This document shows, in pieces, positions 41,806-50,688 of a stretch of 64,000 nucleotides of DNA. The stretch is from a virus. A model generated the notes under the pieces. It did no database searches. It saw only the letters and a list, made by a program, of their open reading frames with translations, and had not been told where the DNA came from. How positions within the stretch are numbered: position 1 is the first letter of the stretch; every line of letters starts with the position of its first letter. A program made the translations under genes and the position numbers. The DNA is taken from IMG/VR virus record IMGVR_UViG_3300031707_000006, positions 20,499-84,498 of that record; one strand, given 5' to 3'.

Positions 41806-41820
41806 GCCGATCCCACGTAA
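41806..41820 (+). repeat. copy of the 3' end of the preceding structural gene
   Basis: GCCGATCCCACGTAA matches the last codons and stop region of the gene at 41277-41645 (41631-41645, GCCGATCCCGTGTGA; three differences). Both copies flank the GIY-YIG remnant. This resembles a gene end supplied by an inserted homing element. Confidence 0.6.
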
Positions 41821-41832
41821 GGAGAATATAAA

Positions 41833-42261
41833 ATGGCAATTTATTCAGCAGCGCAAAGAACTTCAACTTTTACTATTAATGTTGGTTGTTGGGAATTACG
41901 TACCACAGCAACTGACCGACCGCGTGTTATGGAGATGGGATTTTTCTCTGCCACTGCTACAGTACAAACTATTGGTATTGGCAGACCGGCAGCGATTGGT
42001 ATTACTCCAGCGGGTGGGGTCACTGTGCAAGCAGAAGACCCCGGTGATCCTGCCGGTACAGTAGTTACCGCGTTATCGTGGGCAACACCTCCTACCGCGC
42101 CAACCGTGTTTCTGCGGCGTTATCCCCTGGCCGGGACTGTAGGAGTTGGGTTTATTGCTACCTTTCCCAATGGATTGGTAATTCCAATTTCCTATGGACT
42201 GGTATTCAACAATATTACCGTTTCAGTAGCAAGCGATGTTCACTGCGTCCTCGATGAGTGA
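41833..42261 (+). CDS. virion-associated protein in GC-rich patch (142 aa)
   Basis: A 142-residue beta-rich protein, low in Lys, with GITPAGGVTVQAEDPGDPAG. GC content is far above neighbours (over half G+C in the second part by eye), suggesting recent transfer. Function unknown; a head or tail surface role is possible. AAGGAG precedes the ATG. Confidence 0.6.
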   Translation: MAIYSAAQRTSTFTINVGCWELRTTATDRPRVMEMGFFSATATVQTIGIGRPAAIGITPAGGVTVQAEDPGDPAGTVVTALSWATPPTAPTVFLRRYPLAGTVGVGFIATFPNGLVIPISYGLVFNNITVSVASDVHCVLDE

Positions 42262-42264
42262 TCC

Positions 42265-42480
42265 ATGCAATGGGATAACGATAAGAAAAGCGCCCCGAAA
42301 GAACTCGTGTGCGGGCACTGTATGCGTTTATTCCAGGTTGATGATTTGACTTGGAGCGCTGCGGAGCATCGTGTATGCCCATACTGTAAACGTACAGATG
42401 CGATAACACCCATATTGGATGTTCGTATTGGTGCTAAACGCATGGTAAATTATTCTATTGCATATCATCCAAAGAGATAG
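42265..42480 (+). CDS. small zinc-ribbon protein (71 aa)
   Basis: A 71-residue protein with CGHC (16-19) and CPYC (38-41), a zinc ribbon. It lies within the GC-rich patch, together with the genes on either side. Partner unknown. Confidence 0.6.
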   Translation: MQWDNDKKSAPKELVCGHCMRLFQVDDLTWSAAEHRVCPYCKRTDAITPILDVRIGAKRMVNYSIAYHPKR

Positions 42481-42483
42481 CAA

Positions 42484-42978
42484 ATGGCAACCTCACTCAA
42501 TAGATTTTTTGATGGCGTACAAACTCATCCTGCGATGGGGTCAATGAGTTGGTTTAGCAATGTTTTATATCCTTTGGATAATGATGATCGCAGTCGCAGA
42601 GATTTACGAGTAAGATCATTGTGGAAACGAAATCAACCTGCTCCTAAATGGCCTTGGAGCAGAAGTCAATTTCTGGCTGAATCGTCTGACTTTGGTGTTT
42701 GGCGTACTCAATGGTGGGGTAATGCGCGCTGGAGACATGGGGCAAACTCGCGTTTTCGCATCGATGGTATTACTCGTGATCCTTATGGTACACCTATGCC
42801 CGGATGTGTTGTATTGTGTTTAGGTCAAGTAGCAGGTGATATAGTTTATACAACAATTTCAGATGCGAATGGGGCATACAGTGTTTATACTCCTTATTAT
42901 GGGGCAGCGAATATCGTTGTGAGCTATAAGGCTGTTCCAGATATTGCAGGGGCAGTGATTAATGTACAAGGAATTTAA
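42484..42978 (+). CDS. structural protein with carboxypeptidase-regulatory-like domain
   Basis: A 164-residue protein, Trp/Arg-rich in the first half (WRTQWWGNARWRHG) and with a C-terminal beta domain FRIDGITRDPYGTPMPGCVV then TTISDANGAYSVYTPY, like the CarboxypepD_reg/SdrD-B-like fold. Such domains decorate phage heads or fibres. Same GC-rich patch. Confidence 0.6.
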   Translation: MATSLNRFFDGVQTHPAMGSMSWFSNVLYPLDNDDRSRRDLRVRSLWKRNQPAPKWPWSRSQFLAESSDFGVWRTQWWGNARWRHGANSRFRIDGITRDPYGTPMPGCVVLCLGQVAGDIVYTTISDANGAYSVYTPYYGAANIVVSYKAVPDIAGAVINVQGI

Positions 42979-42980
42979 TA

Positions 42981-44312
42981 GTGCCAGATGTTAAACTGTA
43001 TTCCAGTCCTGCAATTCCGAATGAAATTCGGCAATATCGAGATACAGGTTGGATTTGGGATGTTACTTTACTTCGTGTATTAGGTAATAATGATGTAATA
43101 ATGATTCGTCGGATGTTTACTCCGATTATTCTAGAAACATCAATAAATCTTATTATTAGTGAATTACTATATTTCTACATTCTTGATCCAATAACTTTAA
43201 TACAACTACATAATTTAATAATTGATACATTAGATCACAGCGAAGTTTTAGATTCTATTCTACTTTCACAAATACATAGTCTTGTAGTAAATGAATTACT
43301 AGATGCATTTTCTATAGATAACATTACTTTAACACAGTTATCTTTATTAATAATAAATGAACTTTTACATTCAGAAACTTTAGATAATTTAGTATTAACT
43401 CAAGCACATAGTTTACTTATTGCTGCATTAGATCATAGTGAAACATTAGATAATTTAACATTAACTCAAGTACATAATATTATTGTAAACGAACTTTTAC
43501 ATAACTATACCATAGATTTATTATTACTATCTCAAGCACATCAACTTGTTGTAAATGAACTTTTACATATATTTACTTTAGACAGTACAAATCTAACACA
43601 AAATCATATCCTGATTGTTAATGATTTAACGCAACAAGAATTATTAGATACAATAAATCTTTTACAAAACCATGTACTGCTGATTAATGAGTTATTAGAA
43701 TCATCTACATTAGATAATCTTACACTAGTACAAAGTTTATTATTAATTGTAAATAATTTATTACATACTCTTTCTATAGAAAATATATCACTATCACAAG
43801 TACATAATTTAAATATCTCAGATATAGTACAAAATTTTTCTATAGATACTTTAAATCTACTTCTTAATCTTCTATTAGTAATTCAAGATTTAACTAATAC
43901 AGAAACTATTGATGGACTTATTCTAGTACAGAATATACAACTTGTACTAAATAAATTACAACATTTATATTCAATAGACAAATTCACTCTATCTCAAGAT
44001 TATGTATTAGCAGTTCAAAAATTAATAAATGATTATCAGTTAGACAATATAACTTTTAATGTACTTATATTATTAATAATTCAAAATATATTAAATCAAC
44101 AAATCCTTGATAATGTCTCCCTTGATTTCTTTATCTCAATAAAACAAAATATTCAAAAGATTATATCAGTACAAAGTAAAACACAAAACATAATATTAAA
44201 ACAAGAAACTATGCAAAGAATTATTAATAAAGTATCAAAAGATAATGTGACAAGGGACATAAAAAAAATAAGGACTAGAATAACTAAAAAATTAAGGATA
44301 AATAAAGCATGA
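42981..44312 (+). CDS. 22-residue repeat protein
   Basis: A 443-residue protein with residues 57-386 built from 15 repeats of exactly 22 residues. The common pattern is L-I/V-I/V-N-E-L-L-H, two variable, T/S-L/I-D-N-L/I, variable, L-T/S-Q, variable, H. The C-terminus (SKDNVTRDIKKIRTRITKKL) is basic. The Leu/Ile-rich units could form a solenoid. Similar spaced repeats (ADNVTLTQH type) occur in structural proteins of other phages. It starts 3 bases after the stop of the preceding gene. Confidence 0.7.
   Translation: MPDVKLYSSPAIPNEIRQYRDTGWIWDVTLLRVLGNNDVIMIRRMFTPIILETSINLIISELLYFYILDPITLIQLHNLIIDTLDHSEVLDSILLSQIHSLVVNELLDAFSIDNITLTQLSLLIINELLHSETLDNLVLTQAHSLLIAALDHSETLDNLTLTQVHNIIVNELLHNYTIDLLLLSQAHQLVVNELLHIFTLDSTNLTQNHILIVNDLTQQELLDTINLLQNHVLLINELLESSTLDNLTLVQSLLLIVNNLLHTLSIENISLSQVHNLNISDIVQNFSIDTLNLLLNLLLVIQDLTNTETIDGLILVQNIQLVLNKLQHLYSIDKFTLSQDYVLAVQKLINDYQLDNITFNVLILLIIQNILNQQILDNVSLDFFISIKQNIQKIISVQSKTQNIILKQETMQRIINKVSKDNVTRDIKKIRTRITKKLRINKA
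43149..44138 (+). repeat. 15 tandem 66-base units
   Basis: The coding DNA for the repeats, 66 bases per unit, runs for 990 bases with no length variation. Units differ by many substitutions, so they diverged after duplication, but the period never changes. Very A+T-rich compared with the preceding gene. Confidence 0.85.
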
Positions 44313-44611
44313 GTATTCAAGTAGGAAATTATGGTTTTATATTTGAAGAAACAATTGTAGACGAAGACGGACTTCCTATAAATCTATCTGCCGCCACTTG
44401 TATCTGCTTTACTTTTGAAAAACCAGATGGTACAGAAATACTTTGTTCAGGAACATTTTCCACAAATGGTATAGACGGTAAAGTAAGATATGTAGTAGAA
44501 AATACATTGTTTACTGTTGCTGGTGTGTGGCAATATCAAATGAGCGTAATTACGTCCGCTAGAAATTGGAAGACAGAAATTGCTAGTTTCTTTGTAGAGG
44601 AATTAATATGA
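44309..44611 (+). CDS. structural protein, BppU-N-like beta domain (100 aa)
   Basis: A 100-residue beta-sandwich-like protein: GFIFEETIVDEDGLPINLSA ... TFEKPDGTE ... AGVWQYQMSVITSA. This pattern is typical of BppU N-terminal or similar Ig-like domains in phage tail/baseplate proteins. It shares ATGA with the repeat protein gene before. Confidence 0.65.
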   Translation: MSIQVGNYGFIFEETIVDEDGLPINLSAATCICFTFEKPDGTEILCSGTFSTNGIDGKVRYVVENTLFTVAGVWQYQMSVITSARNWKTEIASFFVEELI

Positions 44612-45114
44612 CATTATCAGTAGCACCAGATTATCTAATTCCTTCTTTCAGAATTAGATTAGGAGATCTTGATTCTACTGCTTATCGGTATTTAGATGAG
44701 TGGTTAAAAACTGCTTTAATCCTTGCTGTAAAAGGTTTAAGTAAATATTGGAACTATAGATATTTAATTGATAATTCAAATAGAGTTTATAGAAATCCAC
44801 ATCAAAGTTTCTTATTTGCAGAACCACCCGTAATACAAAATGCTGACGAAGATCTTATTATCTTAATGGCAAATATTATTCTCTTGGAAGGAAGTTTGGA
44901 GAATAGCGCCTGGAGTGCTACAAGTTGGAGAGATGCTGAAATCGCATTTAGTAATCTGGAACAATTCAGAACAAGAGATAGTTCACTTACTCGATTGATT
45001 AATGAATTAAATAGTAAAATACTCCCACCTACTAAGAGATTAGCATGGGCAGTAAAACAAAGTTTACCAGGATTTCAAAAAAATCAATACGAAAGAATAG
45101 ACGAAACGGCTTAA
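44608..45114 (+). CDS. head-tail connector-like protein (168 aa)
   Basis: A 168-residue, helical protein. Its size, helical make-up and place ahead of the head-closure genes suggest a gp6/gp15-like adaptor. No diagnostic motif. The first neck gene in the window. Confidence 0.55.
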   Translation: MTLSVAPDYLIPSFRIRLGDLDSTAYRYLDEWLKTALILAVKGLSKYWNYRYLIDNSNRVYRNPHQSFLFAEPPVIQNADEDLIILMANIILLEGSLENSAWSATSWRDAEIAFSNLEQFRTRDSSLTRLINELNSKILPPTKRLAWAVKQSLPGFQKNQYERIDETA

Positions 45115-45134
45115 TAAAGGAAAGGAATATAGGA

Positions 45135-46307
45135 ATGATAGAAGGAAAAATTAAATTAATGTTTTATGGGGACGCCACTGTACCCACAGGTTTTGCAAGA
45201 GTATTGCATACAGTGCAAAAATATTTATCTACAGAAATTTATGATTTTTCATGGTTAGGCATAAACTATACTGGAGATCCACACAGTTACCCAATTAGGA
45301 TTTATCCAGCATTTACTAAGGGGGATATTTGGGGGATCAATAGAATAAAAGAAGTGATAGAATTAGAAGATCCCGATGTTCTCTTCTTATTAAATGATGC
45401 ATGGGTTCTTTCTAATATTCTAAATAATATTAAAGAATTAAAACGAATACCACAAATTGTTGTATATTTCCCAGTTGATTCTATGTATTTTGATAGAAAC
45501 TGGTTTAAAAATTATGGGATTGTTTCTAGAGCATTTACATATACTGAATTTGGAAAAAAAGTTGTAGAAGATAGTGGAGCAAATATAAAAATAGAGGTTA
45601 TGCCTCACGGTGTAGACGCCACAACTTTCTATAAAATAGATAAACCAAAACCAGAAATCAAAAAACTAATTTATCCAGATCAACCAGATTTTACAGATTC
45701 ATTTATTTTCTTAAACGCTAATCGGAATCAACCAAGAAAAAGAATAGACACAACCATAGAAGCCTTTGGGAAATTTGTAAAAGATAAACCAACGAATGTG
45801 AAGTTATATCTTCACATGGGATTGCGCGACAGCGGCTGGGATATTAATAGATTAGCAAAACGACATGGTTTAGAAAAAAGAGTGCTAGTCTCCGGTACAA
45901 CTGCACAAATGCCCATGTTAACAGATGAAAAACTAAATCTAGTTTACAACGCCACTGATTGTGGGGTCAACAGTTCAATCGCGGAAGGTTTTGGACTTTG
46001 TAGTATAGAACATGCAGTAACGGGTGCGCCTCAAATTGTAGGTAATCATTCTGCATGTAAAGAACTATTCTCAGATTGTGGTTTAACAGTGGAACCTAAA
46101 TTATGGTTAACGTCTCCAGGAGAAGGGGTAGTTAGTGGTTTTATAAGTTCTGATGATCTTGCTGATGCAATGGAAAAAGTGTATTCGGATAAGGAATTAT
46201 ATACAGAACTTGCAGAAAAAGCCTATAAAAAATTTACTGCACCAGAATGGCAATGGAAAACAATTGCCGGAAGATTCAATGAGATATTCCTGCAAACAGT
46301 AGCGTAA
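45135..46307 (+). CDS. glycosyltransferase family 4-like (GT-B)
   Basis: A 390-residue enzyme. GDATVPTGFARVLHTVQKYL at the start and the C-terminal NATDCGVNSSIAEGFGLCSI with a long EGFG...E motif are those of GT4 enzymes. It is oddly placed among neck genes. The longer frame from 45045 overlaps the connector gene; ATG 45135 with AGGAAAGGAATATAGG upstream is chosen. Confidence 0.85.
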   Translation: MIEGKIKLMFYGDATVPTGFARVLHTVQKYLSTEIYDFSWLGINYTGDPHSYPIRIYPAFTKGDIWGINRIKEVIELEDPDVLFLLNDAWVLSNILNNIKELKRIPQIVVYFPVDSMYFDRNWFKNYGIVSRAFTYTEFGKKVVEDSGANIKIEVMPHGVDATTFYKIDKPKPEIKKLIYPDQPDFTDSFIFLNANRNQPRKRIDTTIEAFGKFVKDKPTNVKLYLHMGLRDSGWDINRLAKRHGLEKRVLVSGTTAQMPMLTDEKLNLVYNATDCGVNSSIAEGFGLCSIEHAVTGAPQIVGNHSACKELFSDCGLTVEPKLWLTSPGEGVVSGFISSDDLADAMEKVYSDKELYTELAEKAYKKFTAPEWQWKTIAGRFNEIFLQTVA

Positions 46308-46311
46308 ATAT

Positions 46312-46755
46312 ATGGTAACAATAACATTTCCTGATACAAGAGATACCATAAATTCTATCCGTGATGCTATAGGCCGAGATGTTACTTTTATATCTTCTAC
46401 CGTATCAGGTTGTTCTGTTTGTACTCTTGATCCTTTTACAGATACGGCAACTGACTCATTTTGTCCAACTTGTTCGGGGTTATATTGGATACCTACTTAT
46501 TCTGGCACAGACATCTTAGCACATATAACTTGGGGAAGTGCAGATATAAATAATTGGTATACTGCTGGTTGGCAATTTGATGGTGATGTTAGAATACAAA
46601 TTGAATTAACAGTTGCTAATCTTGCTGCTGTAGATAATTGTGATTGGGTTGAAGTAGATGGGAAAAAGGTAGAAATTAAAAAGAGGATATTGCGAGGAGT
46701 TCCAGGTCTTAATAGAATACTATTAGACTGCATCGAACTAGAACGAGAGGTATAA
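46312..46755 (+). CDS. head-closure-like protein with zinc knuckle (147 aa)
   Basis: A 147-residue, beta-rich protein, with CSVC (34-37) and CPTC (51-54). Position between connector and HK97 gp10-like proteins fits head closure (gp16-like). Four Cys suggest zinc. Confidence 0.6.
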   Translation: MVTITFPDTRDTINSIRDAIGRDVTFISSTVSGCSVCTLDPFTDTATDSFCPTCSGLYWIPTYSGTDILAHITWGSADINNWYTAGWQFDGDVRIQIELTVANLAAVDNCDWVEVDGKKVEIKKRILRGVPGLNRILLDCIELEREV

Positions 46756-46756
46756 T

Positions 46757-46999
46757 ATGGGAATAATTACACAGAAGGTAGATCTGTTAAATTTAACAGA
46801 CTTAATTTCACGGAAAAACAAAAAATTACAGGCAGTTGCATTAAGTCAAATAGAAAGTTTATTATTAGATCAACCAGAAATCTTTACACAAATTAGAAAA
46901 GTTTATCTGGATTCAATGAATGATTTTGCAAGACTCATATTAACTGCTTTGTATCAAGATGTAGAAAAACCAGAAATGAGTCGGGTCTATAATGGTTGA
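46757..46999 (+). CDS. small helical protein in neck region (80 aa)
   Basis: An 80-residue helical protein of unknown function, beginning 1 base after the stop of the preceding gene and overlapping the next by 8 bases. Its place suggests a structural or chaperone role. Confidence 0.5.
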   Translation: MGIITQKVDLLNLTDLISRKNKKLQAVALSQIESLLLDQPEIFTQIRKVYLDSMNDFARLILTALYQDVEKPEMSRVYNG

Positions 47000-48083
47000 A
47001 ATCAGTGGGTACAATGCTTTTGCACAAGAATCGTCACAAAATGCGATAGAGCGTTTGCGGGGAAGAGTAAATACGGAACGGGGATTAGTGCAAAAGATTG
47101 ATATCGAAACTGAAATAATTGATAAATATATACAAGAACTAACTCAACATAAAACAAGTCAAGATCTTTCACAACGAGCACTTCTAATTGCAATTAGTAA
47201 TATAATGGATCAAGCTAGGATGATTTTATCTAGCGAAGCATTGGAAGCCATAAATCAAACCCAAGAGTTTGATTATCCACCACTAAAAACTGGATTACTA
47301 AGTGCAATAGATAATGAGAATACTTATGAGTATTCACTCAGTACAAGAGGGGAAAACACAACATCAGTTGTGAAAATTAATCTCGATAAAACTGCCGGAA
47401 GATTACAAGATTATGCCAGCGCAGTCAAAAAAGCTAGAACTACTTTATTATCGGGTAGACCCAAATGGCGAAAATTCTTTGCCGGGCCAGCAATGGCATC
47501 TCATTTCTGGAAAGAGAAAATCTATCGCCCTTCTAGAGAGGGCGTTGGTGAGGAGAAATATGCAGATCGGTATCCAGATACGATTGCATTAAGAGTAGGG
47601 TTCTTTAGATCTCCTGCTCCCTGGTGGAGTTTATTAGAATACGGTAACGCACCAGGTAAGATGTCAAGTGATCGTGTGGGGGGCACACCATATCCTTCGT
47701 TTGGCCCAACAGGGTTTGTTAAAAAAGCAGAAGGAAGAATAAACAGATTGATCCGAGGCGAGTTCAACTCTGCAAAAGTAGAGTTACAAACCAAAGTACA
47801 AAAGATCATTGATAAACTATATAATAAAAAAATAAAAATGCTGGAATATGCAAGTAGTTTATCTAGTTCATTACAGACTGATACATTTCAAACAAAAGTC
47901 ATTGCCATAGAAAACTTACTTAAAGGCCAAGTGGCAGGATATGACTATGATCCTGTGAAATTAAAAATACTTGCAGGAAAAATCGCCACTGGGGAGATTA
48001 TACAGGGAAGATATAGAATTGGTGGTGGTACGAGGATAAGGATCAAAATGATTAGTAAACAAATAAGAACTCTTTATGAATAG
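46992..48083 (+). CDS. HK97 gp10-like neck/tail protein, enlarged
   Basis: A 363-residue protein. WWSLLEYGNAPGKMSSDRVG is reminiscent of the HK97 gp10-like fold (here with a long N-terminal extension and helical C-terminus). Coiled-coil helices flank the core. It would join the tail tube to the head-closure ring. Confidence 0.55.
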   Translation: MVEISGYNAFAQESSQNAIERLRGRVNTERGLVQKIDIETEIIDKYIQELTQHKTSQDLSQRALLIAISNIMDQARMILSSEALEAINQTQEFDYPPLKTGLLSAIDNENTYEYSLSTRGENTTSVVKINLDKTAGRLQDYASAVKKARTTLLSGRPKWRKFFAGPAMASHFWKEKIYRPSREGVGEEKYADRYPDTIALRVGFFRSPAPWWSLLEYGNAPGKMSSDRVGGTPYPSFGPTGFVKKAEGRINRLIRGEFNSAKVELQTKVQKIIDKLYNKKIKMLEYASSLSSSLQTDTFQTKVIAIENLLKGQVAGYDYDPVKLKILAGKIATGEIIQGRYRIGGGTRIRIKMISKQIRTLYE

Positions 48084-48097
48084 GAGAATTTAAGAAT

Positions 48098-48596
48098 ATG
48101 GCAGATAGAGATTGTGTAAATAATTTCTACGGGGGAGGATACTAAAATCTATACTGAAAGATTAGAAGATCTATCCTTCTTATACTTTATACAAAATCAA
48201 TTCTTAGATTTTCCAGGTGTAGCTGTTGTAAATGCATTCCCTAAAGTAGATTTAACTACGCCAACCATCTCAGTTGTCGCAAAATCTATCGAACTCTTTC
48301 CTGGGGAACTTGGAAATGCAAAGCAGATGGCTATAAGGACTTGGGATATAGACGTTTTTGCAGAAACCATCACACAAAGAGATGAATTTGCATACCGAAT
48401 TATCAATGCTTTACAATATCCCGTTTCTGTTCTGGATTTTAATATGGGGTTTCCACCAACTGTAACTCCAAGTCAGTTATATTGTTTGAAACCACAAGCT
48501 ATCCGTATGGATAATATAGATGTAGATGCAGAACTTGTAAGTAAATTCTATTATAGAAACTGGGTAAATTATACAGCATATCGAGATAAGTTATAA
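48098..48596 (+). CDS. tail terminator-like protein, frame shifted near its start
   Basis: From ATG 48098 a frame of 15 codons ends at 48145. An open frame without ATG, GTG or TTG runs from 48120 to the ATG at 48327 and continues to 48596, and codes for a coherent protein (IYTERLEDLSFLYFIQNQFL ...). Joined by skipping one G in GGGGG at 48131-48135, the product is 165 residues, the normal size for a tail terminator. Its position, just before the tail tube gene, fits. A +1 frameshift, an extra base in the sequence, or a non-standard start are possible. Confidence 0.6.
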
Positions 48597-48610
48597 TTGG
48601 AGGCAAATAA

Positions 48611-49813
48611 ATGGCAAGAAGATTAGCAATACCTTCCGAGGACGTACAACTTACAATAGTTGGCCCTACAAACTTCTTCAAAGCCTCAAGAGTTCAAAGA
48701 GTTACGTTCAATGCGGACGTACCTACTACTGATGTATACGAATTAGGTAATAGTTCTCTGGCGGGTACTGTACAGGATGTTCCTAATGTTACTGCTACTT
48801 TTAGTGCATTTGATGTTGGGATTAAAGTGTTTGGTACATTAGCTGGAAAAGATATTACTGCGTTCCCTGCTGCTGGTGCAAGTATTTCAGATCTTGGTGA
48901 AGCCGGTATCGTTGTAGACATACAAGATGCAGTCCTAGATGATTTTGCAAAGGCTGCACACGGTAAAAGATTACAAGTAAGAGACTTCTCATTCAGTTAC
49001 TCAGTAGATGGTGAATCAACAGAAGATTATACTCTGATTGGTTCTAAGAAAAGATGGTTTAAAAATGATGTTCTTGTACAAAGATTTACAGGAGCTGGCC
49101 CATACATCTTAACTTATACACCATTGGTATTAAGGAATGGTGATTACGCTCTCTCTGTGGTTCTTGATGGAGTATATCTTGAAGAACATGCTACTCCCGG
49201 AACAGGACAATATAGTATAAATGCTGGTACTAAAACAGTAACTCTAGGTGACGCATTAAGTGCCCAGATGTTAGTTGTATATGCTACTAATCCTGGTGGA
49301 AGTCCCTGGACAGATGTAAATGATACAACTGTACCCGCAGCAATCAGAGGTAGAGATGTTGTAGTTTCGATCTCTGCTAATGAAATCCCAAGAGTACAAA
49401 ATGTAACCATCAATGGTAACTTGAATGTACAACCAGTAAAAGAAATGGGGGAAAGAGAAATTACTGGTTATCAGGCACAAGTTCCCACTGTTGAGGGTAC
49501 AATTACTGTACTCGATACTGATACCGAATTAATATCTCTATTAACTACTGGCACTATTTCCGGTGCTGGTGTATATGAGTACGAAATCGGTGAACAATGC
49601 CCAACCTCAGGTGTAAGCCTAAAGGTGGAATTACTCGATCCTTGTGATACTACTTCCCCATATGAGATCTTAAAGACTGTATATGTGGATGAGATCATTC
49701 CTACAGGTGAATCATGGACAAGCAATATTAATAATAATGCGAGTCAGACCTTTAACTGGAGAGCAATTCATGCTCACTTAGTTGTGTATGCCGGTAGTGG
49801 CACTTCACACTAA
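48611..49813 (+). CDS. major tail tube protein
   Basis: A 400-residue, beta-rich protein, of typical size and position between tail terminator and tail chaperones. It has repeated beta domains; the C-terminal part (VVVSISANEIPRVQNVTING) resembles an Ig-like extension. It forms the stacked hexamers of the tail. Followed by a strong terminator, as expected for an abundant product. Confidence 0.65.
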   Translation: MARRLAIPSEDVQLTIVGPTNFFKASRVQRVTFNADVPTTDVYELGNSSLAGTVQDVPNVTATFSAFDVGIKVFGTLAGKDITAFPAAGASISDLGEAGIVVDIQDAVLDDFAKAAHGKRLQVRDFSFSYSVDGESTEDYTLIGSKKRWFKNDVLVQRFTGAGPYILTYTPLVLRNGDYALSVVLDGVYLEEHATPGTGQYSINAGTKTVTLGDALSAQMLVVYATNPGGSPWTDVNDTTVPAAIRGRDVVVSISANEIPRVQNVTINGNLNVQPVKEMGEREITGYQAQVPTVEGTITVLDTDTELISLLTTGTISGAGVYEYEIGEQCPTSGVSLKVELLDPCDTTSPYEILKTVYVDEIIPTGESWTSNINNNASQTFNWRAIHAHLVVYAGSGTSH

Positions 49814-49854
49814 ATAATTAAATAAGAAAGAGCCATAAGTAAAGGATTAGTAAA

Positions 49855-49895
49855 GGGGCAGCAGAGTAAGTATCTTTTGCTGTCCCTATTTTTTT
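49855..49895 (+). terminator. Rho-independent terminator after tail tube gene
   Basis: GGGGCAGCA (49855-49863) pairs with TGCTGTCCC (49878-49886), one G-U pair, 14-base loop, then TATTTTTTT. A classic intrinsic terminator. Confidence 0.88.
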
Positions 49896-49917
49896 AAGTA
49901 GGTTAGGAGAAGAAAAA

Positions 49918-50640
49918 ATGAATAAGGTAAATCCAATAGAGAGAAATGATGTGGACGTTGCAAAACTTTTTAGATGGAAAAAGGAAGTTACAATTCTGGA
50001 TGAGGACGAAGAACCAATATTAACTGCTTATATTAGATTGGTTGGAGATGCAGATCTAAATAGAGCAAGAGTTTTTGCTATACGCAGTTCAAAAGATTAT
50101 AGAAGAATTCTAAAAGATTTAGATTCAGATGAACGTATTGCATTAATTCCAGAGAAGGATGAATTAACTAAAGATGCGACTATAGATTCTATTGTAATCT
50201 ATTCTATGAGAGACTTTGCTTTAGATGCAAATGATCAAGTTAAAATAAAAGAACCAAAAGAACTTACAAGTATTGCAACTCTCGAAGATCAAGAAGAATT
50301 CCAGGAAGATGTGGATCAATATCCTGAGAATAAAAAAGAAGCCATAGAAAAATACGTAGAAGAAAAAATAGAGGAAAAGAGAAAAGAACTCTCTAAAAGA
50401 GAATTTGATGATATGTATCCTGAGTTAGTAACTAAAATTATTGACCAATATTGTGAAAATAAAATGTTTGAATCATTTAGAGAATACTCGGTATACTTGG
50501 GTGCATATACAGATAAGAAATACACAACTAAATTCTTCAAAAACTTTGAGGAATTTGCAAATCTTCCTACAATCATTAAAGATCAATTTGAATTGGCTTA
50601 TAGTAATTTGGAACTAGGAATAGATGAACTAAAAAACTAG
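49918..50640 (+). CDS. tail assembly chaperone G
   Basis: A 240-residue acidic, helical protein at the usual place between tail tube and tape measure. Its end CTA AAA AAC TAG carries a slippery heptamer so that a part of the ribosomes makes a longer GT protein. It has AGGAG in its ribosome site. The protein helps tape measure and tube assemble. Confidence 0.8.
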   Translation: MNKVNPIERNDVDVAKLFRWKKEVTILDEDEEPILTAYIRLVGDADLNRARVFAIRSSKDYRRILKDLDSDERIALIPEKDELTKDATIDSIVIYSMRDFALDANDQVKIKEPKELTSIATLEDQEEFQEDVDQYPENKKEAIEKYVEEKIEEKRKELSKREFDDMYPELVTKIIDQYCENKMFESFREYSVYLGAYTDKKYTTKFFKNFEEFANLPTIIKDQFELAYSNLELGIDELKN

Positions 50641-50688
50641 CAAGGAGCAATGCTTTTTCAGCACTTTGGGCAGTTAGTCGGGCATTGC
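50631..50688 (+). promoter_or_regulatory. -1 programmed ribosomal frameshift site (G/GT)
   Basis: The heptamer A AAA AAC (50631-50637) is immediately followed by TAG in the G frame. Nine bases later a stem forms between GCAATGC (50647-50653) and GCATTGC (50682-50688). This is a standard slippery site plus downstream structure. Shifting to the -1 frame joins G to the T part, which has no natural start except a weak TTG. Confidence 0.9.

Noticed and set aside
43149-44138. 66-base tandem repeats as a possible CRISPR array
   Set aside because: There are no identical repeats with variable spacers; the units code for a continuous 22-residue repeat in one frame.
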